DNA of 64,000 nt. Source: Adineta vaga (taxonomy: Eukaryota; Rotifera). The stretch covers positions 8,122,001-8,186,000 of the forward strand of contig CP075493.1 of assembly GCA_021613535.1 (NCBI GenBank). The letters run 5' to 3'. The translations under genes were made by a program, and so were the position numbers. Positions within the stretch are counted from its first letter, which is position 1; each line of letters starts with the position of its first letter. Shown here piece by piece: positions 37,901 to 50,847 of this stretch. The notes beneath the pieces are model-generated. The model worked only from the letters and a program-made list of their open reading frames with translations, had not been told where the DNA came from and searched no databases.

Positions 37901-40900
37901 GATTTGCATACATCTCAAACAGAAACATCTTTTCAAGGAACGTTGCAAGATATTACAACAGAAGCAGTAAATACTACGAGCGTACCATCCAGTGGAACTC
38001 AGACAACAACATCAGAAATAAACTCAACACAAAGTGCAACACTAGCAGTTACTACGGAAACAGAAGAAACTACGTTATCATCATCATTACAAACGATAGA
38101 ATCAACAGGTTTTACTACAGTGACATCACATATCAGTGATACAAGCACTTCGAATTTGACTACAAGTACTTTATCAACAGTAGACACAGGAACAACAAAT
38201 GATATTACTACATTTCCAAATCCTACTACCAGCTCTAACGTAACATCAGTTGAAGCAACAACAGAAGCAAATATTATGTCTTCAACAGCCACTATTCAAA
38301 CGACAAACTCGATAACTTCTCAAACAGGTGCCACTGACGTTACAAGTATGTATGATTCAACTATTTCAACGGCAACGAAAGTAACTGCAACTACGAGCGA
38401 AACAGCTACGATAACAGACTACACAGACGTAACAATTTTACCGATTACAGTTGCAAATAGTTCAACAACAGAAACCTCTCAATTTACTACAATCATAATT
38501 GGTACAACAGTACCATCTGAAACTATAACATCCATTCTTCGACATCTACAATGATGAATGAAACAACGGAAGAAACCGCAACAGTACACTTGCCAACCTC
38601 AAGAATCACTACAGCAGCAACAGGGGATACATCGACAATGACTATTCCCACAGGTATAACTAGTTCCGTCAACACAACAACAATTGTTGGAACATCAGTA
38701 ACAGAGACAGATGCGTTTTCCACAGCATCTTCTACTTCAGGTTCAACTAGTGCTCCATATACGAATACGATTATTGGAACAACAACAACATTAACAGAAA
38801 CAAGTGAAACGCATACATCTGTCAGCAATTCGGCTGCAACTAGTTCAAGTAATACAGTGACAACGGAGTCTTCGACTTCCAACAGTTCGTCTATTATACC
38901 CACGACGTCAGGAGAATATTCTACATCCTCCACTACGTCGAGTACTACTAATTTCAACAACACCGCTACATCCGTAGGAATTTCACTCACAGACATATCT
39001 TCAACATCAACCAGCACCTTTTACACAAGCAGTGTAACTGAAACAACCGCAACAAATTCGACCAGTACAACTACAATCACCCAAACGTAACATCAAGACC
39101 ACCTACTATTTCGGATTCTACTACTCAGACTGGTTCAACAACAACTAGTGGAACCGGTACATCAGCTTCATCTTCGATTACAGGTGTATCCAGTTCACTC
39201 AACACAGCTACAGTAACTGGAGCCGCAACATCAGGACCAGCCACTATTTCGGATTCTACTACTCAGACTGGTTCCACAACAACAACTACTGGAACCGGTA
39301 CATCACCTTCATCTTCGATTACAGGTGTATCCAGTTCGATCAACACAGCTACAGTAACTGGAGCCGCAACATCAGGACCAGCTACTACTCCGGATTCTAC
39401 TACTCAGACTAGCTCCACAACAACAACTACTGGGACCGGTGTATCATCCACAGTAACACACGATACATCAGCATCACCTTCGATTACAGGTGTATCCAGT
39501 TCGATCAACACGGCTGCAGTTACTGGAGCTGCAACATCAGGACCAGCTACTGTTTCGGATTCTACTACTCAGACTAGCTCCACAACAGCAACTACTGGGA
39601 CCGGTACATCACCTTCATCTTCGATTACAGGTGTATCCAGTTCGATCAACACGGCTGCAGTTACTGGAGCTGCAACATCAGGACCAGCTACTGTTTCGGA
39701 TTCTACTACTCAGACTAGCTCCACAACAACAACTACTGGGACCGGTACATCAGCCACAGTAACACACGATACATCAGCATCACCTTCGATTACAGGTGTA
39801 TCCAGTTCGATCAACACGGCTGCAGTTACTGGAGCTGCAACATCAGGACCAGCTACTGTTTCGGATTCTACTACTCAGACTAGCTCCACAACAGCAACTA
39901 CTGGGACCAGTGTATCATCCACAGTAACACACGATACATCAGCTTCATCTTCGATTACAGGTGTATCCAGTTCGATCAACACAGCTACAGTAACTGGAGC
40001 CGCAACATCAGGACCAGCTACTATTTCGGATTCTACTACTCAGACTGGTTCTACAACAACAGCTACTGTAACCGGTGTATCAGCCACAGTAACACACGAT
40101 ACATCAGCATCACCTTCGATTACAGGTGTATCCAGTTCACTCAACACAGCTACAGTAACTGGAGCCGCAACATCAGGACCAGCTACTATTTCAGATTCTA
40201 CTACTCAGACTGGTTCAACAACAACTACTGGAACCGGTACATCAGCATCATCTTCGATTACAGGTGTATCCAGTTCGATCAACACAGCTACAGTAACTGG
40301 AGCCGCAACATCAGGACCAGCTACTATTTCAGATTCTACTACTCAGACCAGTTCCACAACAACTATTGGAACCGGTACATCAGCATCATCTTCGATTACA
40401 GGTGTATCCAGTTCGATCAACACAGCTACAGTAACTGGAGCCGCAACATCAGGACCAGCTACTATTTCAGATTCTACTACTCAGACCAGTTCCACAACAA
40501 CTATTGGAACCGGTACATCAGCATCATCTTCGATTACAGGTGTATCCAGTTCACTCAACACAGCTACAGTAACTGGAGCCGCAACATCAGGACCAGCTAC
40601 TATTCCGGATTCTACTACTCACACTGGTTCCACAACAACAGCTACTGGAACCGGTGTATCTGCAACAGTAACACACGATACATCATCATCATCTTTGATT
40701 ACAGGTGTATCCAGTTCACTCAATACAGCTACAGTTACTGGAACCGGTACATCAGCATCATCTTCGATTACAGGTGTATCCAGTTCAATCAACACAGCTA
40801 CAGTAACTGGAGCCGCAACATCAGGACCAGCTACTATTCCGGATTCTACTACTCACACTGGTTCCACAACAACAGCTACTGGAACCGGTGTATCGGCAAC

Positions 40901-43900
40901 AGTAACCCAGGATACATCAGCTTCAATACCAAGTGTATCCAGTTCAACTAACACGACTACAATCACTGGAACAATGCCATCAATAACCGCTACTATTTCT
41001 GGTTCAACTAGCACAGCAAATCCAACATCAATCATAGGAATTAGCGCAACAGTACCAGTAACACACGAAACGTCAGCATCAAATTCAGAAACAAGTGTTT
41101 CCAGTTCAACAAGCACAATCACAGCCACCGGAATCGTCCCGTCAGCAACTTCTGACTCTATTACTTCGGGCCAGTCCTACAACAATGAGTGACACCACTG
41201 GAACAGCAGCAACACAAACCATCGCAGGTGCCGTTAGTTCAACGAGTACAACTGGAACGATTGGATCGACATCATCAACAATAACTGCTACTTCGGGTTC
41301 ACCTAATCCAATAGTTAGCACATTAATGACTGGATCAGCTGCAACGGTAACACATGAAACGTCAACATCTGGAGTCACCACAAGTGTAACTAGTTCTTTG
41401 AATACAGCTTCAGCTACTGCAACCGTATCATCAGCCACATCTGCTAATTCGACCGCTATTAATCCAGTGAGTATAACAACAATCGCTAGAACCAACGCAA
41501 CAGCAACACACGACACATCGGCCTCGACTTCGAGCACAGGTGTAACTAGTTCGCTTAATACAGCTGCAGTTACTGGAACGGTGCCATCAGTAACATCCAC
41601 TACTTCAGGCGCTACCAGTAGTTCGACTAATCCAGTATCAATTACCGAAGGAATTTCGACAGCATCGGAAGCTATCACAAGTGGAACTAGCACATTAAGT
41701 ACAGCTGCTGTCACCGGAACAGTGCCATCAGTAACATCCACTACTTCAGGCGCTACTATTAGTTCGACTAATCCAGTATCAATTACCGAAGGAATTTCGA
41801 CAGCATCGGAAGCTATCACAAGTGGAACTAGCACATTGAGTACAGATGCTGTCACCGGAACAGTGCCATCAGTAACATCCACTACTGCAGGCGCTACTGT
41901 TGCAATTAGTACAACAACCGTCACAGGAACAGTGCCAATGTCCTCGAGTGAATCTTCAATCTCAGGTTCTACTAGTTCAGTCACTGGCGTTACTATTACG
42001 GGAACAATAGGAACGGTGACACTTGTTACTTCGAGTACAGACAGTTTGATCAATTCAACGACAATTACGGAAACAACTACTTCGATGAACACAACTTCAA
42101 TCACACCTACGAATTCAGATTCAACCGGCTCTGCAGATACATCTTCTCATACTGGAACAGAGGCAACATTGACTGTTGAATCTTCTACATTAACAGGTGC
42201 TCTGAATACAACTGGGTCTGTTAGTACAAGTGGTACGATAACCGATCAATCTTCAATTTCGACTACTCTAATTACAATTACAGAAACAATACCATCGGTA
42301 ACAAATGCTACTGCGAACTCTACTATTCCGACTAGTACAGTTACGGTGACAGAAGCAGCAACGACATTGACTGGAACTTTCCACACTGATCAATCTTCAA
42401 CTTTGTCCGCTACTGCTAGTTTAACGAATACAACTTCAAGCACAGGAATAGTACCAACGATGACATCTGAATCTTTGACATTGGTGGTGACCGCGGATAC
42501 GACTAGTTCTAGCAACGCAACTATGTCATCTGGTATCTCAGTTACGACTGTTTCGAGTAATACAACGGTACATATTAGTACAGCAGCAATTGTGACTGAT
42601 GGTGCTTCTACAACAGGAAGTTCAATTAATTTGACTGTTACAACACAAATACCAACCATTGAAATCTCAACGATTTCGGGAACCAACACATCAGTTCCCG
42701 AAACATCTACTTCATCGATAGGAACTGATACGACTATGTCAAGTAGCACCGCAGCACCAATAACAACTAGCACAACACAACTTTCGACGACAACGACAAC
42801 GATAACAACAACAACAAGTTCATCTACAACGACGGTTACTACCACAACAACAACAATTACTGTAACTGCTATTACGCAAAGTAACAAGCTTATTTATCGA
42901 TTTTGTCAACTAGTATTATTTATCTCATCTCTTTCTAGACTGTATATGGTCAAATTGGATTCCACTTACTAATTGTACGCCTTCCTGCGGTATAGCATAT
43001 CGACAATTGAGTCGATCGTGTATTGACTCTATTTCTGGTCAAAGTTGTAATACTAACGATTGTAGTAGTGGTAATGCTACACAAAATGAATTATGTACTA
43101 CCTCTCCACCTTGTGAAAGTAAGTTATACTATTTATCAATTCAGACTCATTGAACATTCTCTTTATTTCTCTTTCCCTTAATCATATATAGCGCTTACTG
43201 TTACACTATTGCCAAATACACGTGATCCAAACTTACGAATTTCTTCTTATGTATTACCAGATGCAATGTATTTTTTTGAAGAAACTTATCGTCGTATTTG
43301 GGTATGACTATTATTACTTCTTTTACTTTGATTTACATAAAAAGATCATATCTGTTCATTTGATAGATTACAAATAAAGGTTATATTACTTTCGATACAC
43401 CTTATTATGGTCAAACAATGACTCGATCGACTTTTCCACAACTTTCTAACCAAGCAGTTGCAGCTCCATTTTGGACTAATTTAACTTATGATTATGTAAG
43501 TTTAATCACATTATCTTCTTTTTGCAAACTTTAATCACCATATATTTATAGACAAATTCAAATATAACAATTAATTGGTTTAATTCAATTAATGCTAGTC
43601 AAAGTGAAATAAATGCTTATTATCCTATTATTCAACAAACGATAAGTGAAGCATGTCCAACACAATCTTGTTCATTGAACCTAGCAGCAAGTCGAGCTGT
43701 TCGAATCGAATGGAAAAATCTCACCTATCAATTACCAGATAATAATCAATTTATAGTAATTAGTTTTTCATTGATCACGTCTTCTATTAAAGCTTTTCTT
43801 TTAGAATGTCACATTTGCTGCTTATTTGATTAACACCTATGATACTTCATCGTCATCATATCCAATTCTTCGATCTTATCTTGCATTTGATTATAGTAAC

Positions 43901-46900
43901 CTAATACAAAATCTCGGTTCACTTCGACCATTTGTGGGTATGTACCATCAAATATTTATATCTTAATCGATTCAAATGAATGAAAATCATTTAGGTTACC
44001 GTGGAAGATATTCTCTGTTACAAATTCTTAATGATCCATCATATAATCAAAATGCTAGATTTCTAAGTACATTTGATCAAATTATCAATTTTTTCAAGAA
44101 AAAAGAACTTTTTCGATTTCTAGGACAATCTTCACATAAAAGTTTTTATATTGGTGGTCGATTCTTAACTCAATGTGAAGTTTCCTATTTACAGGAAACA
44201 GCATTCAATGCTTTAAATCCTTCTGAAAATCTCAATGATATTGTGTATGTTACTATTCTTTTCTATTTCAGATCGAAATTTTATACTATTCGTTTGTTTA
44301 GAAACAATCCAAGATTTCCATGTCCATGTACACTTGGTCAAGCACGAGCAGATCGTCGTTTTAGTCGATTATCTAGTGAAACATTCTATGAATCGTCACA
44401 AAATGTCGTCTGTTACGGACCCATGATTCTCAATTGGGTTCGTTGGAAATCGTCTTTTAAAAATCTTCGTCCACAAGTAAAGAAATTCTTTCGAGAAATT
44501 AAAAAGAAAAATCATTATTTTCCTTTGTTAGACATGTTGCTACAAACAAAATAATGGTGGTTTATTAACATATGGTAGTTTTGCTGGTTCAGTTCTATCG
44601 AATGCGTTGAATATCTTTCAACTATTTCCTTGGCAAAGACGAATATCATTTCAGTATGTTTCATTTATTTAAATTATATCAGAAACTTATCATTCTTTTG
44701 CTTTCAGTGATCAATGTTGTTCACCAGTATTTTTTCGTGGACCATCAGTCGATAATCCTTGTCGTCTTTATTATCAAGTTCATCCAGCAAGTACTTGCAA
44801 TGGATATCAAGCAACTGAAATAGGTAAAACAAAACTTGAGTTTTCATATTTCTATTCTAATTCTGGGAAAATAATTTATCTTATAGTCACAAATGTTGGC
44901 GATCCGCACATCGATACTATTGATAATGGTCGTTATACATGTCATATTCAAGGTCTATTCGTATTTGCACAAACTACTGCTAATGCTAATCAAACTGCTC
45001 TATATAATTTAAATAATGTTAATGTTTCTGATACTAATTTGATCTATCCAGAAGATTTATTCTATATATACGTTCGTTCTGCTTCCATATCACCAGCATT
45101 ACCTTATGTTGAACGAATGCAAGGCTATGCATCGATATTTTCGACTTTTATCATTGGTGCTGGAAATTATACATTTACTATTAGTAATGTTAATGGGAAA
45201 TTTGGTAAGATGAATATATTGAATAAGAGAAATATTATGAATATTTGTTTCTATTCACAGGCTTTACGGCAAGTAATAATTTAGAAAATGTATCATTGAC
45301 AAATACTTTAGCTAATAATTTAAATTATGATTCAATCAATCTCACTAATTTAAATGATAGATATATGTATCGAGTAAAACAAATCAGTATATCTATTTCA
45401 AATACAACAGTTCCTCAATTAACACTTGCTCTTTGGTCTGGTCTTTCAATACAATGTCAAATTATGGTGGACAATCTAGAATGCATTGTATCGTTACCAC
45501 AAAAATATCGTACCCATATCGAAGGTTTAGCGGGTAATTTCAATGGACTTTATAGTGACGATTTAATTAATCGTCAAACGAATCAAACTGTTTCGATTTT
45601 GCCATCGGACAATCAAACAGCTGTCGTAAATGATATGGATATTCTCAATGCTTGTCTTTCATGTAAGTTTCTTCTTTTATTTGTCACACAGACTTGATTG
45701 AAGATTTGTTTGTTGCTTTTTTTTGTTACATAGGGAGAGTATCGAGTGATACAACAGCAAATATAACGAAACCAATCATGCCATCGACTTTAGTCGATTG
45801 GTATTATAATAGTGCTTCAAGTATACTTACAAGTTTGAATTCACGTCTAAATCAAAGTCAAGTCAATCAAACATGTTCATCAAGTATAGAATGTGTTCAG
45901 GATTATATCGTTCGAGTAAATCCAATTGCTAGCGGTGCAACAGCTTTACTATTAAATTCATATCGAGAAGCACGAACATTATTAGGTAAGATTTCTGTTT
46001 CTCTATTCATCTCGTTTCGATTCAATGTTCGTTCATTTCTATAGCTGAAAAGCCACCGATAATCAATGTTTCGTCAACCGTTCAAATACCGTTATCATAT
46101 AATGTAACTGATCGTAATTATTCATTACCTATAAGTATTAGTGGAGCAAGTAATACAATAGTTTCCATTTCTACAAATGGTACAGTGAATGCAAGTACTT
46201 TTCAAGGTTCATCTATCAACATTCCAATACCAAATAATACTTATACCTATGTTGATGTTTCGTAAGTGATTTTTAATTGAATAGTTTATATAATTTTTGT
46301 GTTTTTTTTATAGTCTAACAATTGTATATGGCACAAATTCGACATTAATAAACTATTTGAAAATTATCGCTTGTCTATGTATAGATAGTCTCTATTGCGA
46401 TTATGCAGAAACAACAATTTTATCTGAGAATTATGAACTTGCATCGTGTAATTGTCCTGATCAATATGATGGTATATAATAGAATGAAAAGAATTTAGAT
46501 TCATTATTGAATAACTTTCTTTGTGCTGCATAGGAATATTTTGTCAACTTTCATATGATGGTTGCAATTCGAGTAGTGCTTGTCGAATAAATTGGAATAA
46601 CGGTACTGGATGTGTTCCATTAAGTCCAACTGACCAAATGGCACAAAATCATTCGTATATTTGTAATGGAACATGTTCAAAAGGATACAGTTCACAGAAT
46701 CAATATACTTGTGAAGGTAAGAAGTCTGTCGAATGTTTAAAAGATGATTTATAGTTTATTATTTAGATGAAAATGAATGTCAAAACAATCCATTGCAATG
46801 CGGCAATGGTACATGTATTAATCTGATTGGATCATTCACATGTAATTGTACGGATGGTTATCGATTTGAAAATGATACATGTATACGTAAGTTGTTTTTG

Positions 46901-49891
46901 TTCTGATAGAAATCTTAGAATAAAAATATATATTTTTCTATCTTTGTTCACAGCGATCAACAAATGTGCAGAACCGAATATTGATGGCAGTTTCACATCT
47001 TTCTGTAATGAATCGCAAGAATGTGAATATGTAAATGGTAGTTTTACATGTGCATGTAGTCCTGTTTTTAATTCTACGGGAACTTGTGCTTGTATGTATA
47101 CTATCGTAGAATATTCTTAACTAAATATCTCTCTAAATAGATAATTCAAGTCTTTGTGTTAATGATACTTGTACTAGCAGTACTGATAACAATACCATCT
47201 CATGTTTACATGGTACCATTAAACAAAATAACAGTTGCATTCGTAAGATTAATTTTGAAAAAATAAATAGAACTATTATTCGTTTTTAGCTTGGTGTCAA
47301 TCATCATGTCCAAACTTTTGTGAACGTGTAAATGGATTTTATCAATGTAATTGTATGAAACAACCTGGATTTCAACATTCTGATGATGGCAAACAATGCT
47401 TACGTATGAATCGATTCGCTTGACAGTATGTTCTTGATGAATTATTCTTTTTCATTGTAGCATGTGGAAATTTAAATTATGGTTACGGTTGTAATGAAAC
47501 TTGTCAATGTGGTTTTGGTACTTGTAACGCTAATGCAACCAGTATTAATGAAAGTTGTACTTGTGATTCTGGATATGAACGACCACTTTGTAATAAACGA
47601 ATAGATATCTGTGGTACGAATTTGAATGCTCATTTTATATACACCCATTATTATTTCACTACGTTTCTTTTGTTTTTTAGCTACGGGCTCATATTACAAG
47701 AATGTCTAACAGATCCTAGTACTGGAAATGCTATTTTGATTTGTATGCCTGGTTATGAAATGAATTCAACAACTGGTAATTGTACAGGTAAGAATAATTA
47801 TGATGAAATACAATCTTAAGATTTATTAATATTTATGTATAGATGTGAATGAATGTGCAAATGATCAAGATCATTGTAATGTTGATGTTTCATCATGTGT
47901 GAATACAATTGGAAGTTATCGTTGTGATTGTTTAACTGGTTATCGGGTTAGAAACGAATAATTTGCATTTTTCTTTTCTTTATTGATTCATTGAATTCAC
48001 TAGTCTATTAATGGTTCTTGCGTTGATATTAATGAATGTGAAGAAAATTCATCAACTTGTTTAGTCTATGATAATACATATTGTGCAAATATTCAAGGTT
48101 CATATGAATGTCGATGTAATTACAATTATTCATTAGGAGGTATAGAAATGTTGATTATTTAATACAGTAAAACAAAGTTCTTCTGTTCTTGTTTCCATAG
48201 GAGATTATACTCAACAATTCGAAAATGCTCGTAATTCAAATCAGACATGTTTACCAATAAATTATTCTGCATATTGTCAAAATCAATGTCAAGCACCAGC
48301 AAGTTGTAGTGCAACAACAGGTCGATGTGAATGTCCATCATCAAGCTATACACTTGTTGAATATGCATTAAATCAAACTCTGGAAACATGTCAATGTCCG
48401 GGTCATCCATTTATTTATTTTAATGGATCGAGTTGTATCAATGCGACTGGTAAACAGAAGAAAACGATTTTCTTTTGATGTTAATATTAGTCTTTTATAG
48501 GTGAAACATGGTTTCTACTTGATTTTCAATTTAAATCACGTACTCGCGTTATATCTATTAATACACCAGGTTCAGTTGCGGTACAAAATGATGTATGATT
48601 CCATTATACATTTTTTCAATCTTGATTTTAATATTTGATACGTTTTTGTTTTTACAGATAACAAATATTTTATTGGATATGAATATAACATGCAATGGAT
48701 CATGTATAAAATTGTTTAATACAGAGTAAGTTGAATGAATTCATTTTCATACAAATATTGATGTAATATAATCTACTAGGGATTTAACACCTCCTGATCT
48801 TCAACTTATGGTAACATTAGATGTTATTCTCAATGTTACAGAACGAATAATATTGGTCAATCGTTTACTTAATGATAGTGTTACTTATAATGATAGTTAT
48901 ATTTTATCAATGATACGAATTATTATGAATCCATCAACAAATATCTTGAGTAAGAATGAATGAAAAAGACAAATGTTTGATTAAATGTATTGTTCTCTTC
49001 TTTCTAGTTAATATTTCAACTGTTCAACCGGCTTGTCAAGAATGTGTCTATATGGATGCAGGTGTTTGTTGGACAAATCGTAGCAGTTGTACTTGCTTTG
49101 CTGGTCATGAAGGATACCTTTGTCGACTTGCTTCTTCAACACCATCACTTTCATCTCAATCACCAGAAACAAATTGGACTGTCATTGTGGCTGTTGTTAG
49201 TGCCATTGCTGGCCTTTTATTTATCATTTCAATTGCTATGTGTGTATTCTATTGTGTTAAAAAACGGCAACCATCTGAAACAGAAATGAAAACACCAGTA
49301 CAACGTCCACAATTTGTCTTACCACGTGTTCATATTCCAACCATGGGTACTGGTAGTCGAGCTTTAAATGCTTGGGATGGTTTTAGTCTTGATAATACTT
49401 ATGATGAACAATATGTCGATGCATCCGATTCATTTCCATCAAGTTCATCGACAACGTATAATACGACTTATCATACGAATGGTCAACATCCCGAAGCCGA
49501 TTTTGGTATATTTGATGAATTAGAAAATCGTATACCCATGTCGAAAGGCCATATACCGCGACCACAAATGGTCAATATTCTTGGAACATTAAATAGTTTA
49601 CCGAGTCAAGAAAGATTTGATGAACCATCAGGAGATGAAAATACAATTTCAGATTTTCGTGATATTGATGATATTGAATTAGTCACCGATATGTTAGATG
49701 ACATGACCAAAGATGATGACGTGGACGATGAATTTGTTGAAGCCTTAAATCCAAATTTATCTATACCAAGATTAGCTCTACACCCGGAAACACAACCATC
49801 AGGATGGTTTCCAGTATGTTTAAAACAATGAAAATCTTGTTCTTCTTACATTGTCTTTCTTTTTCTATTTTAGTTCTTTCGAAATTCGTAG
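34980..49891 (+). CDS. Giant MUC4-like transmembrane mucin, paralog 3 of the cluster
   Basis: Spliced in phase over some 35 exons to roughly 3,900 residues. Exon 1 (34980-35067) gives a signal peptide. Exon 2 (35395-35823) has GRHKRD, a furin-like site. Three phase 1-1 Ser/Thr exons follow, then exon 6 with SSRKARS, then an EGF-like module to 37750. One 5.2-kb exon (37629-42880) is nearly all Ser/Thr/Ala/Gly repeats. After it come a TSP1-like exon (42939-43118, WSNWIPLTNC), a NIDO-like region (43192-43937), an AMOP-like region (CPCTLGQARADRRF, then TCCYKQNN), a VWD domain from 44887 (VGDPHIDTID ... GLAGNFNG), EGF and calcium-binding EGF repeats (46534-48460), a second EGF-like module, a transmembrane helix (about 49174-49262) and a tail ending NPNLSIPR and FFRNS. 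NIDO-AMOP-VWD order matches MUC4. Three one-base frame breaks occur inside the repeat exon. Confidence 0.8.
36079..36679 (+). other. Chain of symmetric phase 1-1 Ser/Thr exons in the giant mucin
   Basis: Exons 36079-36252, 36366-36512 and 36572-36679 are 174, 147 and 108 bases, all multiples of three, each entered and left in phase 1. The mucin exons of the two short paralogs (117 and 426 bases) have the same phase. Such exons can be skipped, duplicated or shuffled without changing frame. Confidence 0.75.
39091..40910 (+). repeat. Coding Ser/Thr tandem-repeat array of the giant mucin
   Basis: About twelve copies of a unit containing SDSTTQT...TGVSSSINTATVTGAA. The distance between matching codons is 138, 141, 165, 141, 165, 165, 165, 138, 138, 138 and 234 bases, all multiples of three. 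The long form differs by an optional nine-codon block with ATVTHDTS. The units would carry dense O-glycans. The reading frame contains no internal Met start over most of its length, so gene finders that need a start codon may miss it. Confidence 0.9.
41570..41935 (+). repeat. Second coding tandem repeat, 141-base period
   Basis: Copies beginning GTVPSVTSTTSGAT start at about 41578, 41719 and 41860, a period of 47 codons. The inner part SITEGISTASEAITSGTSTL is unrelated in sequence to the upstream array, so the mucin exon contains at least two independent repeat families. Confidence 0.85.
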
Positions 49892-50847
49892 ATAAACATA
49901 TTCAATATGTAATATCAAATCGATTTTATTATTCATGCGACTGCTGGTTCAGTCTAATTCATATCGTTTTCATATATATATAACTACATGTTCTTCAATT
50001 TTTTTTCATTCATAACATCTTCTTCTTTTTCTTTACTTGTTCATTTTGTTTTCATACGTTATCATCCCGAGTGATTTCTCATATGAGAAAGCTCAGCATT
50101 CAGTGATGTTCATACAGATGATAGAAAATAAGAAAAATAGTGAAGACTTGGTTTTCTTTATTTACCTGATTATCTTCTACATATATATATATATTCTTAT
50201 TTTTTTTTGGCTCGATTGTTGTTTGTACAAATAAAATAATATATTATACATTTGGAGGGAGATTATTCAATAATAATATTTCGATTCCGAATACGCATTG
50301 TACTATTCATCGAATAGAATCATTCAAACCTCGAGTAGTTCAATTTGTTATAGGTAATATTAGAATTCATTGATTTGATTTAATGACCATATATTACATA
50401 GATTTATTTGTAAACGGGAATAATAATAGTAATAACAACAAAGATAAGTCTCGAACAAAAAAAAATATGACTAGTGAAGAACATCTATTACGAGAAGAAA
50501 AAAAGTAGAGTAATGTTTTGTTATTTGTATGATTTGATGAGATACGTGAAAGATTTAGTGTTCTTTGTTTTCTTGTACACTAAATTGATTGAATTCTTAT
50601 CTGAGAACATCGGAAATAAATGGAAATTTTCTTGAGTTCAAAGGCGCATTTGTTGATGTCTCATCTGCATCTGTTGTTGTTGAATAATCACCAAAAACAA
50701 AGCGAAAACTAAAGATATAAAAGAAAAACGAAACAAATTCACAACAAATCAAATATTGAACATAAATAAGCATAACATAATCAGACGAAATAAATTAAAT
50801 AGAAAAATATTTATACAAAAATTGGAAATAATTTTTCATCTTATTTT
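49892..50847. other. Convergent intergenic region
   Basis: Between the 3' end of the giant mucin (+) and the RILPL gene (-). It is AT-rich, with AATAAA-like sequences near 50230. No gene is seen. Confidence 0.5.

Noticed and set aside
41142-42104. Long minus-strand frame of 320 codons, rich in Val and Glu
   Set aside because: It is the antisense shadow of the Ser/Thr repeat exon; codons for Thr and Ser read as Val, Gly and Glu on the other strand. The same applies to 38523-39017, 37999-38292 and 42390-42887.
44067-44301. Uninterrupted frame through the AMOP-like region of the giant mucin
   Set aside because: Two short introns with good sites (44067-44123 and 44245-44301) are themselves open by chance; removing them gives NDIVNNPRFPCPC and a better AMOP fit.
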